Origin: Deltaproteobacteria bacterium
GTDB lineage: Bacteria; Desulfobacterota; Desulfobacteria; Desulfobacterales; JAFDMD01
DNA: 64,000 bases
Direction: 5' to 3'
Assembly (NCBI GenBank): GCA_019306065.1
Contig: JAFDMF010000007.1
Location: 1 to 64,000, forward strand
The translations under genes were made by a program, and so were the position numbers. Position 1 is the first letter of the stretch. The number at the start of each line of letters is the position of its first letter. Positions 52,996 through 62,275 of this stretch are shown here, in pieces. A model generated the notes under the pieces. The model worked only from the letters and a program-made list of their open reading frames with translations, was not told the DNA's origin and did not search any database.

Positions 52996-53613
52996 ATGAA
53001 TAATATAAAGGTAGTAACTTTTGATTGCGACGGCGTTCTTTTTGATACCAAAGACGTAAATCGTATGTATTATAATAAAGTGTTGGAATACATGGGGATG
53101 CCTCCGCTTACCGGCGAACAAACGGATTTTGCTCATATACAAACGGCGAGCGCAGTGCTTAGATTTTTTTTTAAAGATGACAAAAGCTATAACAAAGCGG
53201 AAGCTTTCAGAACATCTATGGATTATACCCCTTTTGTCGAATATATGAAAATAGAGCCATACCTTAAAACCCTTTTGAACAAATTAAAGCCGAAATATAA
53301 GCTTGCAATAGCAACGAATAGAACAAATACAATGCCTACGGCGCTTAAAGAATTCGGGCTTGAGCAGTATTTTGATTATGTAGTATGCGCGTTAGACGTA
53401 AAAAATCCGAAACCGGATCCGGAACAGCTTTATAAAATAATTGATTTTTTTAAAGTTAAACCAAAGCAGATAATTTATATAGGAGACGCCGTAACAGATG
53501 AAAAAGCCTCTTATGCGGCAGGGGTTCCTTTTGTAGCTTATGATAATAAAAAGCTTAAAGCCGATTTTTATATAAACGGATTGGAAGAGGTAGAAAAGAT
53601 TTTAAAGATATAA
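52996..53613 (+). CDS. HAD-superfamily hydrolase (phosphoglycolate-phosphatase-like)
   Basis: 205 residues: DCDGVLFDTKDVNR (motif I, catalytic Asp) at residues 10-23, a helical cap, LAIATNRTNTMPTAL (motif II Thr), KNPKPDPEQLYKII (motif III Lys) and YIGDAVTDEKASYAAG (motif IV). TAGGAAAAG precedes ATG. Substrate uncertain. The gene follows a repeat copy whose hairpin would lie in its leader. Confidence 0.88.
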   Translation: MNNIKVVTFDCDGVLFDTKDVNRMYYNKVLEYMGMPPLTGEQTDFAHIQTASAVLRFFFKDDKSYNKAEAFRTSMDYTPFVEYMKIEPYLKTLLNKLKPKYKLAIATNRTNTMPTALKEFGLEQYFDYVVCALDVKNPKPDPEQLYKIIDFFKVKPKQIIYIGDAVTDEKASYAAGVPFVAYDNKKLKADFYINGLEEVEKILKI

Positions 53614-53614
53614 T

Positions 53615-53821
53615 TCACTGATTGCCAAGTCCGTTTTGAGCTCCGCAATCCGGGCAGCGCCAAGTAATTCCGTTGCAAGAGACGCCCCAAAAGTTTTCTT
53701 CCATGCAGGTTTGACACATTGCAAAACCGCATCTGCAGCGCCAGTAAAAAATATCCTCTTTTTTACAACAGCTGCAAAACTGCGGTTTGTTTATTTTACG
53801 CTTTTGTCTGTAAGAGCTCAT
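53615..53821 (-). CDS. Small zinc-ribbon protein (68 aa)
   Basis: Ten Cys in pairs: FCSCCKKED, WRCRCGFAMCQTCMEEN, then GITWRCPDCGAQNG. It looks like two treble-clef or ribbon zinc sites. Basic N-terminus. It begins 3 bp after rluB/rsuA on the same strand and is probably co-translated. Function unknown. Confidence 0.7.
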   Translation of the reverse strand: MSSYRQKRKINKPQFCSCCKKEDIFYWRCRCGFAMCQTCMEENFWGVSCNGITWRCPDCGAQNGLGNQ

Positions 53822-53824
53822 TTT

Positions 53825-54517
53825 TCAAATCAAATTTTTTATCTCATTTTTTGTAAGATAACGCCAGCTGCCTTCTTGAAGCCCGTTTAACAAAATATTG
53901 GCAAATCTGATACGTTTTAACTTAACAACTTTGTATCCGAGCGCGTCCGCCATTCTTCTTATTTGACGATTTCTGCCTTCTTTTAAAGTTATAGAAAAAG
54001 AATTGTTCGAAATTTTTTCGGTTTTTGCTTCTCTTGTTTTAACTCCGTTAATTACAACCCCTTTTTCCATTTTTAAAAGATGAAAGTTCGTAATAGGTTT
54101 TTTTACGGTTACTTCATATTCTTTTTCGTGATCAAAAGAGGGGTGTAAAAGCCGATGATGAATAGAACCGTCGTTAGTGAAAAGAATAAGTCCGCAGGAA
54201 TCTTTATCAAGCCTTCCGACCGGGAATATCCGTTCTTTAATTTTGATAAGATCCAAAACGGTTTTGCCTCGTTTATCTTTACAGGCAGATATATAACCGT
54301 CAGGCTTATTTAAAGCGAGATATAACATTTTTTTTGTAATAACCGCCGGCATCCCTTTATATTCAACCTTGTCTTTATCTACTTCTACCTTAACTCCCAA
54401 TTTTGAAACAACAGCGCCGTTGATTTTTACAAATCCATTTAATATATCTTTTTCCGCCTCCCTTCTGGAGCATATTCCTGCTTGCGAAAGATATTTTTGA
54501 AGACGCGTTAAAGGCAT
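53825..54517 (-). CDS. 16S/23S rRNA pseudouridine synthase, RsuA/RluB family
   Basis: 230 residues. N-terminal S4 domain (LQKYLSQAGICSRREAEKDI), then LALNKPDGYISACKDKRGKTVLDL, FPVGRLDKDSCGLILFTNDG (catalytic Asp near residue 103) and EGRNRQIRRMADALGYKV. Family assignment is firm; whether it is RluB, RluE or RsuA is not clear. Confidence 0.92.
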   Translation of the reverse strand: MPLTRLQKYLSQAGICSRREAEKDILNGFVKINGAVVSKLGVKVEVDKDKVEYKGMPAVITKKMLYLALNKPDGYISACKDKRGKTVLDLIKIKERIFPVGRLDKDSCGLILFTNDGSIHHRLLHPSFDHEKEYEVTVKKPITNFHLLKMEKGVVINGVKTREAKTEKISNNSFSITLKEGRNRQIRRMADALGYKVVKLKRIRFANILLNGLQEGSWRYLTKNEIKNLI

Positions 54518-54848
54518 AATTTTTTTGTGTTAACCGAAACTATTTTTCAAACTTTTGTTCGGTTTTTTTAATTTAGAATAATATTTTTTTAAAAAACTTA
54601 TCGCGCAGATTATTAATTATTTCGTCCGTTATTAACTCCGTTTTTTATAGGCGTTTATTTGCGCAAAAAATATCATTTGCAAGCTTTAATTACAATAAAT
54701 AATTTAACGGGCAAAAGGAAAGAGGAAACAAGAGATTTTTCCGTTTTAAAATCTATGCTTGTTTATTTGTTATTATATTAATAATAAGCCTAAAAAGAGC
54801 GGAAGAGATAACAGGCTATTATTATCTGATATATTAAGAGGAATTATA
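54518..54848. other. AT-rich region between rluB/rsuA and the helicase
   Basis: It includes a hairpin AACCGAA ... TTCGGTTTTTTT (54532-54569) that would terminate rightward transcription. No gene. The upstream extension of the helicase ORF to 54759 lies in this region and is not supported. Confidence 0.4.
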
Positions 54849-57839
54849 ATGGAACAAAAATATAAAAAGTGGCTAACTTATTGGAAGAAGAGTTTATCCG
54901 ATTCATTAAAAGTTGATTTGGATATTGAGAAACTACGGCATTTTGAAATTGAAAATTTTAAAATGGAAACGCAAAATATATCCGAGCTTGAAAAAGTAAA
55001 TAGATTAATTGAGATTGAAGAAAGCCGAATAAATAAAAAAAGAGGAATTACATATAAAAAAAGCGAACATTGGTTGCGGATTAATGAAATTGAAATATTT
55101 ATCTCGCCAATAAAGATTAAACCGCTGCCGGAGAACTTAGTTTATTTAAAAGATAAAGAGCCGAAGTTTCCTTTTTGGTTTTCCGCTCGAATAGATAGAA
55201 AAGGGAAACTGAAAGCGCCCGAAGAAATATTTCCTTTGTTTCAAAGAAAATATTTGGAACCTTTGGCGGACGAAAAAACGGAATTTATTTTCGCAATGGC
55301 GGAAAATATAGACAAAGCCGCTACAATCGGTAAAGAAACGTATGAAGACTACTTAGATTATATAAACTATGTAAAAAATGTTTTTAATAAAGCGGTTAAT
55401 CAAGAGATCGAAAGCTATAAATACAAGGGATATGAAACGATTGAAAACGGGATTATATTATTGCCAAACGAAGAGATAAATGCGGGCGTTAGCATAATTA
55501 AACTTTATGAAAAAATTTTAAAAAAAAAGAGCCTGCCCGAATTATTAAAGACATTTATAACCCTTGATAACCGCAAACCGAACCCTCCGCTTGCGGTTTC
55601 CGATTTTATTAACGTTAATCCGTTGCACTTAGGGCAAATGGGAGATGAGTTTCCGCTTTCAATATCTCAACGAAAAAGCCTTTATACCTATTTACAGTCT
55701 AATGACAAAGTATTTGCCGTTAACGGTCCGCCCGGAACCGGAAAAACCACATTATTACAAAGTATTGTTGCAAATAAATTTGTAGAAAGCGCAATCAAAG
55801 GCGATAAGGCGCCTATAATCCTTGCTTGTTCAACCAATAATCAAGCAGTTACAAATATTATCGACAGTTTTTTAAAATCTAATACAAAAGAGGGAAAGCT
55901 TATGGGTAGATGGCTGCCTAAAGTCAGCGGTTACGCTACTTATTTGCCCGCAAGCGGAAAATTGGAAGCCGCGTTAAAAGGAATTAATTATAAAAAGCTG
56001 GATGGAGGCGGATTATTCGATAAAGTTGAAAACAGTTTATATCTGAATAAGGCAAAAGAATTTTTTATTGAGCAATGTTCAAATTATTTGGGAATACAAG
56101 TTTCTAATATTGCCGACGGAATCAAGAGACTTCAAAAAGAAATAGTTGAAGTTCAATCAATTTTCAAAGAAGCTCCTTTAATATGGAATCAATATTTAAA
56201 TGCCGAAAAATTATTTTTTACCGATTATGCTAATAAAGAATTAAAAGTTAAGCGATACTATTTTAAAAATTTTTTAAATGAGGATGCTTTTAGTATAGAT
56301 ATTTCTAAGTTAAAGATTTTGGAAGATAAAATCATATCATATTTTAAAAACGAGCCGTTATTTAGAAAACTGTTCTGTTTTTTCGGCTTTAAATCTTCAT
56401 TAAAAACCAGAGCCTCCGAAATTAGAATATTATTAAGAGATTCTTTAATAAAAGAAACAAACGGATTTGTTTTTATGCAGTATGCAATACTTGAAAAGAT
56501 TGATTCCAAAATAAAAACGGCAAAAAACATATTGGAAGCAATTGTAAAATGGAAAGAATGGAAAATAGACAATTCAATTATCGGAAATCCGCATAGAACC
56601 AAAAAGGAGTATCGGGATTTTGAGCAGTTAAAAATAAAAAATAATTCCGAACCGAATTGCTTTTACGAAGAATTGGACGTTTCGCTTCGCCATAAAGCAT
56701 TTCAACTTGCAACACACTTTTGGGAAGGAAAATATTTGTTAAAGCTTGAAGCCGATTTGCAAGTTGATAATTGCGATCCCCAAAAACAAGGAGAAGATAC
56801 GGTAAAAAATAGATGGCAAAGACAAGCAATGCTTACGCCTTGTTTTGTAGGCACTTTTTATATGGCGCCGAGGTTCTTTAGTTCCTTTAAGTTTTTACAG
56901 ACAGGAGAAGACGGAAGAAATATTTTTGACAATCCTCCTTTGTTTGATTTTATTGACTTGTTAATTGTAGATGAAGCCGGACAAGTTTCGCCGGAAATAG
57001 GAGTCGCTACTTTTTCGCTTGCCAAACAAGCCATAGTTGTAGGAGACGTAAAACAGATAGAGCCTGTTTGGAACATTACAAACAAAATAGATATAGGCAA
57101 CCTTAGAAAGCGCGAACTAATTAAAGATTATAAGGATTTAATTTATGAGAAATCGTTTGACCCGAAAGGATTTCTCGCTTCTACCGGAAGCATAATGCAA
57201 ATGGCGCAAAACGCTTCTAATTTTAAAGAAAACGGAATAATCGAAAAAGGGCTGCTACTCGTTGAACATAGACGTTGTTTTAATGAAATAATAAATTATT
57301 GTAATGTATTGGCTTATAATAAACAGTTAATACCGCTAAGAGGAAAAGCGCCGAAGAATCTACTTTTTCCGCCTATGTACTGCATTCATGTTCAAGGAAA
57401 TTCTACCGTTTCAAATACAAGCCGATACAATTTAAACGAGGTTAAAGCAATAGCAGCTTGGTTATTAAACAATAAAAAGGCAATAGAGACAAAATACGGG
57501 AAACTTGAGGATGCCGTCGGGATAATTACCCCTTTTGTAGGTCAAAAAAACAGCCTGATATATGCTTTGAAAAAAGCCGGCTTTGACGTTTATATATTAA
57601 AGTTAGGAACAGTTCACGCCCTGCAAGGAGCGGAAAGACCGATCATATTATTTTCGGCGGTTTATGGCAAAGGAGATTCCGGCGTTATGTTTTTTGACAG
57701 AGATAACAAACCGAACATGCTAAATGTTGCGGTTTCAAGAGCCAAAGATAATTTTATTATATTTGCAAATACCGAAATATTAGATAAAAACGCAAGTACC
57801 CCTTCCGGTATTTTGGCAAAACATTTAACATATAAATAA
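54849..57839 (+). CDS. SF1 (Upf1/DNA2-like) helicase of a defence module
   Basis: 996 residues from ATG 54849, chosen because AGAGGA lies just upstream; the ORF track starts 30 codons earlier without such a site. Motifs are VNGPPGTGKTTLLQSIVANK (Walker A) near residue 300, LLIVDEAGQVSPEIG (DEAG) near 705, IVVGDVKQIEPV (motif III), LVEHRRCFNEIINYCN (IV), LGTVHALQGAERPII (V) and LNVAVSRAKDNF (VI). The N-terminal 280 residues are unfamiliar. The type IIG methylase gene follows after 60 bp. It probably unwinds or translocates on nucleic acid in a restriction-like system. Confidence 0.85.
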   Translation: MEQKYKKWLTYWKKSLSDSLKVDLDIEKLRHFEIENFKMETQNISELEKVNRLIEIEESRINKKRGITYKKSEHWLRINEIEIFISPIKIKPLPENLVYLKDKEPKFPFWFSARIDRKGKLKAPEEIFPLFQRKYLEPLADEKTEFIFAMAENIDKAATIGKETYEDYLDYINYVKNVFNKAVNQEIESYKYKGYETIENGIILLPNEEINAGVSIIKLYEKILKKKSLPELLKTFITLDNRKPNPPLAVSDFINVNPLHLGQMGDEFPLSISQRKSLYTYLQSNDKVFAVNGPPGTGKTTLLQSIVANKFVESAIKGDKAPIILACSTNNQAVTNIIDSFLKSNTKEGKLMGRWLPKVSGYATYLPASGKLEAALKGINYKKLDGGGLFDKVENSLYLNKAKEFFIEQCSNYLGIQVSNIADGIKRLQKEIVEVQSIFKEAPLIWNQYLNAEKLFFTDYANKELKVKRYYFKNFLNEDAFSIDISKLKILEDKIISYFKNEPLFRKLFCFFGFKSSLKTRASEIRILLRDSLIKETNGFVFMQYAILEKIDSKIKTAKNILEAIVKWKEWKIDNSIIGNPHRTKKEYRDFEQLKIKNNSEPNCFYEELDVSLRHKAFQLATHFWEGKYLLKLEADLQVDNCDPQKQGEDTVKNRWQRQAMLTPCFVGTFYMAPRFFSSFKFLQTGEDGRNIFDNPPLFDFIDLLIVDEAGQVSPEIGVATFSLAKQAIVVGDVKQIEPVWNITNKIDIGNLRKRELIKDYKDLIYEKSFDPKGFLASTGSIMQMAQNASNFKENGIIEKGLLLVEHRRCFNEIINYCNVLAYNKQLIPLRGKAPKNLLFPPMYCIHVQGNSTVSNTSRYNLNEVKAIAAWLLNNKKAIETKYGKLEDAVGIITPFVGQKNSLIYALKKAGFDVYILKLGTVHALQGAERPIILFSAVYGKGDSGVMFFDRDNKPNMLNVAVSRAKDNFIIFANTEILDKNASTPSGILAKHLTYK

Positions 57840-57899
57840 AAAGTTTGATAATTATTGTCCGTCCTTTTATCTGGCGGAATAAGAATACTTAAATAAAAA

Positions 57900-60800
57900 A
57901 TGAAAATAAAAAAAGTAAAACCGAGAAAGGCGCTTAACAAAGCCTTTTTAAAAGTAAAACCAAGCAGGATTGAAATTGAAAGTTTCAAAGCCAATCTTAT
58001 CCGGTTAATAGACAGAATAAACGAAGCGGAAACAGAAGAGTTTCATAAAAACCTCATTTCGGATTTTTTAAAAGACGCCTACTACAAACAAAACCATTTT
58101 ATAAACGCCAAAGGACGAAACGATCTTGTAATTTGTAACGGAAACAAGCCGGATAGTTCGGTCGGCGTAATTTTTGAAGTAAAAAATCCCGCCAATAAAA
58201 GCGAAATGATTACAACCGAAAAGCTATGCGCAAAGGCTTTTTACGAATTAACGCTTTATTATTTACGAGAGCGGATTACTTATAACAATATTGAAATAAA
58301 ACATTTAATTATTACAAACATCAACGAATGGTTCATTTTTGACGCTGCGCTGTTTGAACGCCTGTTTGCTCAAAACAAAAATTTTGTAAAACAATTTAAA
58401 GAGTTTGAGGGCGGACGTTTGACGGACATTACAACCGATTTTTTTTACAAACAAATTGCGGCGACGTTTATTAGAAACATTGAAACAGAAATTGAATTTG
58501 CCTACTTTAATCTTATGCAATATCAAAAGCCGCTTCGCAATACAGACAAAGCGGACGATAACAAGCTAATTGCATTGTTTAAACTACTTTCGCCGGAACA
58601 CCTTTTAAAACTTCCGTTTGCAAACGACAGCAACAGCCTCGATAAAAGCTTCTATGCAGAGTTATTACATATTATAGGTTTGGCGGAAACCAAAAAAAAA
58701 GGGAAAAAACTGATTGAAAGAAACAAAAAAGGCAAAAGAAATTCGGCAACCATTTTAGAAAGCGCCATAATGCAGCTTGACAGCTTAGATAAAATAAGCC
58801 GATTAGATTATCCAAACCAATTTGGCGACGCACAACAAGAGCGCTTATTTAATATAGGGCTTGAATTAAGCATTACTTGGATAAACAGAATCTTATTTTT
58901 AAAATTATTAGAAGCCCAGCTTATCGCTTATCATAAAGGGGACAAATCTTACGCGTTTCTTAACTTAAACAAAATAAAAAATTATGACGACCTCAACAGT
59001 TTGTTTTTTGAAGTATTGGCAAAAAAGAATGACCAAAGAAACCAAGACGTAAAAACAGCGTTTGAAAAAATACCCTATTTAAACAGTTCCCTTTTCGAAC
59101 CGACGGAACTTGAGCAGGCAACCTTATTTATAAGCAACCTAAAAGATGATAAAACAATTCCGATCATTTCAACAACCGTTTTAAAAGATAATAAAGGCAA
59201 AAAGCGAGCGGGCGGTTTATTAACTTTAGAATACTTATTTAAGTTCTTAGACGCTTACGACTTTGCAAGCGAAGGTTCCGAAGCAATTGACGAAGATAAC
59301 AAAACCCTTATAAACGCTTCGGTTCTTGGTTTGATATTTGAAAAAATAAACGGTTACAAAGACGGTTCCTTTTTTACTCCCGGTTTTATCACAATGTATA
59401 TGTGCCGCGAAACCGTTCGGAAAACCGTAATACAAAAATTTAACCAAACAAAAAAATGGAATTGCAAAAACCTCAATCAACTTTACAATAAAATTAAAGA
59501 CATCAAAGAAGCAAACAACATTATAAACGACATAAAAATATGCGACCCCGCCGTAGGCTCCGGACACTTTTTGGTTTCTGCTCTAAACGAAATAATTGCC
59601 GTAAAAAACGACTTAAACATTTTGCAAGACAGCGCGGGCAGGCGGCTTAAAGAGTATAATGTAGAAGTAGTAAATGACGAATTAATTATAACCGATGAAG
59701 ACGGAGAATTATTTGAGTATAACTATAAAAACAAAGAGAGCCAACGCATACAAGAAACCCTTTTTTATGAAAAGAAAACCATAATTGAAAACTGCCTTTT
59801 TGGAGCGGACATCAATCCCAATTCCGTAAAAATATGCCGTTTGCGTTTATGGATAGAACTATTAAAAAACGCTTACTACAAAAACGACGACGAGTTAGAA
59901 ACCCTGCCCAACATCGATATCAACATAAAATGCGGAAACTCATTAGTAAGCCGTTTTGCCATCGATACCGATTTAAGCAGAGCATTAAGAAAAAGCAAAT
60001 GGAATATTGAGACTTACAAAATAGCGGTTGCCGCTTACCGTAATGCAGACAATAAAGAGCAAAAGCGAGAGAAGGAAAAGCTGATTAATGAAATTAAAGA
60101 AGATTTTAGAGCGGAAATTTCATCAAACGACCCGAAAGTAAAAAGATTGAAAAAACTTAACGGCGATTTGCTTCTTGAAATGAGCAGAGGGAAACTTTTT
60201 GAAATGAGCAAAGAGGATGAAGAGGATTTTAACGAAAGAGTCGCGAAAATTACCGAAAAAAAAGAAAGGTTAAAAGCCGAAATTGAGGCGATAAGATCTA
60301 ATAAAATTTTTGATAACGCTTTTGAGTGGCGTTTTGAGTTTCCGGAAGTTTTAAATGATAACGGAGATTTTATAGGCTTTGATATAGTTATCGGCAACCC
60401 GCCGTATATCAGAGTTCAGGAATTGGAATGTCAATTAATAGATTATTATAAGGCTAATTTTCAAGTTGCTTTAAAACGAATTGATATTTCAATAATATTC
60501 ATAGAACTTTCCAAAAAACTTTTAAAAGAAAAGGGGTTTGCAACCTATATTACCTCAAATCAATTTCTTACGACTGAATATGGTTTTGCAATTCGAAAGT
60601 TCTTGAAAGAAGATTATAGGGTTTTTAAAATAATTAATTTTGGTGATTTGCCAGTATTTGAAGAAGCATTAACCTATGTAAGTATATTTCAGTTTCAAAA
60701 GGACAAACCTGATGACTTGGAGTATTACAAGGTTAATAAACTAGAAGAAGCTAAGATATTTAATTATCAAACAGAATTAATTGACTTCAAAAAACTTACT

Positions 60801-61658
60801 ACAGATAATTGGATTTTATCCTCAAACCAGAATATAAGACTAATTGATAAACTTAAGGGGTTTTCAACTTTAAAAGAATTCGGTAAATCTTGGGCGGGTC
60901 TTATTACTGGAATGGATAAATATCTAATGTTTGATAAAAAAGATATTGAAAAATACGGATTTGAAAATGAAGTTATTCTACCAGTTATTAGGGCAAATGA
61001 CTGTTCTAAATACTATTGTAATGCACCAACAAAACACGTAATTTATCCTTATAAATTTGAAAACGGAAAAACCATTTTATTAAAAGAAAAAGAATTGCGA
61101 ATAAAGTATCCAATTGCATATAAATATTTGGTTAGAAATAAAAGTGAACTTCTGAAAAGAAAAGATAGCCGAAAGTTGTTCGCAGATAAAGAAGGATGGT
61201 TTTCACTTACTAGATTTGGACAAAAAAGTATTTATAATCAGTTGAAAATTGTATCGCCAGGGGAAGTAAAGGATCATAAGTTTTGTATTGACAGATCGGG
61301 AGCAGGCTTTAGTTGTGCAAGAGTTTTTGCAATTACAATTAGTAATGATGAATTGAACATAAATTTTGTTTTAGCAATTTTAAATTCATTAGTTACTAAA
61401 TTTTTTATTCAAAGTAGAGCATCTCTTAAAGCAGGAGGTTATTATTCATATTCATCTAATGTTCTAAATCAAGTGCCAATCAAGAAGATTTCAACTAAAG
61501 AGCAGCAGCTATTTATTGACTTGGTTCAAAAAATTGATGAACAAAAAAAACTCGGCAAAGATTGCACAGTATTAGAAGACCAAATAGACCAACTCGTTTA
61601 CAAACTTTACAATCTTACGGAAGAGGAAATAAAAATTATAGAAAACAGCGTTAAATAA
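57900..61658 (+). CDS. Type IIG-like restriction/methyltransferase (Eco57I class)
   Basis: 1252 residues. An N-terminal nuclease-like part has GRNDLVICNG ... VGVIFEVKNPANKSEM (a D...ExK pattern) at about residues 80-105. The methylase core shows GSFFTPGFITMYMCRE near 490, motif I ICDPAVGSGHFLVSAL near 545, GADINPNSVKICRLRLW and motif IV DIVIGNPPYIRV near 830. The C-terminal recognition region follows; from about 60430 onward base and codon use become more AT-rich than in the first two thirds, as if this part had been exchanged. It ends VYKLYNLTEEEIKII, the tail shared with the 17449 gene. Confidence 0.87.
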   Translation: MKIKKVKPRKALNKAFLKVKPSRIEIESFKANLIRLIDRINEAETEEFHKNLISDFLKDAYYKQNHFINAKGRNDLVICNGNKPDSSVGVIFEVKNPANKSEMITTEKLCAKAFYELTLYYLRERITYNNIEIKHLIITNINEWFIFDAALFERLFAQNKNFVKQFKEFEGGRLTDITTDFFYKQIAATFIRNIETEIEFAYFNLMQYQKPLRNTDKADDNKLIALFKLLSPEHLLKLPFANDSNSLDKSFYAELLHIIGLAETKKKGKKLIERNKKGKRNSATILESAIMQLDSLDKISRLDYPNQFGDAQQERLFNIGLELSITWINRILFLKLLEAQLIAYHKGDKSYAFLNLNKIKNYDDLNSLFFEVLAKKNDQRNQDVKTAFEKIPYLNSSLFEPTELEQATLFISNLKDDKTIPIISTTVLKDNKGKKRAGGLLTLEYLFKFLDAYDFASEGSEAIDEDNKTLINASVLGLIFEKINGYKDGSFFTPGFITMYMCRETVRKTVIQKFNQTKKWNCKNLNQLYNKIKDIKEANNIINDIKICDPAVGSGHFLVSALNEIIAVKNDLNILQDSAGRRLKEYNVEVVNDELIITDEDGELFEYNYKNKESQRIQETLFYEKKTIIENCLFGADINPNSVKICRLRLWIELLKNAYYKNDDELETLPNIDINIKCGNSLVSRFAIDTDLSRALRKSKWNIETYKIAVAAYRNADNKEQKREKEKLINEIKEDFRAEISSNDPKVKRLKKLNGDLLLEMSRGKLFEMSKEDEEDFNERVAKITEKKERLKAEIEAIRSNKIFDNAFEWRFEFPEVLNDNGDFIGFDIVIGNPPYIRVQELECQLIDYYKANFQVALKRIDISIIFIELSKKLLKEKGFATYITSNQFLTTEYGFAIRKFLKEDYRVFKIINFGDLPVFEEALTYVSIFQFQKDKPDDLEYYKVNKLEEAKIFNYQTELIDFKKLTTDNWILSSNQNIRLIDKLKGFSTLKEFGKSWAGLITGMDKYLMFDKKDIEKYGFENEVILPVIRANDCSKYYCNAPTKHVIYPYKFENGKTILLKEKELRIKYPIAYKYLVRNKSELLKRKDSRKLFADKEGWFSLTRFGQKSIYNQLKIVSPGEVKDHKFCIDRSGAGFSCARVFAITISNDELNINFVLAILNSLVTKFFIQSRASLKAGGYYSYSSNVLNQVPIKKISTKEQQLFIDLVQKIDEQKKLGKDCTVLEDQIDQLVYKLYNLTEEEIKIIENSVK

Positions 61659-61664
61659 GCGTAA

Positions 61665-61754
61665 TGCAAACCAAATCTACAAACAAAGCAAAGGGTAATT
61701 TACGCTCCCTTTATATTTCATCCTTTAAACAAGCCGTTTTAACCTTCAAATGAT
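61665..61754 (+). CDS. Very short ORF downstream of the type IIG gene (29 aa)
   Basis: MQTKSTNKAKGNLRSLYISS and nine more residues, 6 bp after the methylase stop. Its stop overlaps the start of the next short ORF (ATGA). Host-like codons, but too short to assign; it may be a relic. Confidence 0.25.
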
Positions 61755-61849
61755 CAATATCAACGATGACATTACTCATTTCAACGATGAAATTGCCAAA
61801 GTAAGCTTCGGCATTGTTCGGACCCCGATTTATTATGATAAGTTATGAT
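61751..61849 (+). CDS. Very short ORF overlapping the previous one (32 aa)
   Basis: Begins at ATGA and contains HFNDEIAKVSFGIVRTPIYY. The 4-base stop/start overlap suggests coupling, if real. No family recognised; it may be the remains of a decayed gene. Confidence 0.25.
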
Positions 61850-62275
61850 TAAAATTTTAATAAAATTTTTTGCAGGTTTGTTAGTCTGCCCATTGCATTT
61901 TTTTATAAACCAATTTTTACTCTTGACTAAATTCTTTTTTTATAATTTATACGCCCTTTACATTTAAAATTGGGGATTGGATTTTTTACAATAACTAATT
62001 TGTAAAATTTTAATCATAAAATACGGATTTGCAGGTTTTGTTTTCCGTATTTTTGCAACTTAAATATTGATATTATAATGAAGATGAAATTTTTAATAAT
62101 AAAACTTCCGAATAAGCTTAACTAATGCGCGCTTTACTGCCTGCGCTTATGTTTTAAGTTGCGGGTTTTCAGTTCCTGACAAAACAGATTTCATTATGCC
62201 TCCTTTTTTAAAAGATATATCGGGGGATAATTATTTTATTATTGGCTATAATAGGATAGAAAAGAGAAACAATTT
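61850..62275. other. Long noncoding region upstream of fusA
   Basis: AT-rich, with TTTTTTATAATTTATACGCCC near 61938 and a TATAAT at 62247-62252 that could be the fusA -10, although no good -35 sits 17 bp before it. No gene, tRNA or clear repeat is seen. Confidence 0.4.

Noticed and set aside
54759-54848. 30-codon upstream extension of the SF1 helicase
   Set aside because: No ribosome-binding site at 54759, whereas AGAGGA precedes ATG 54849.
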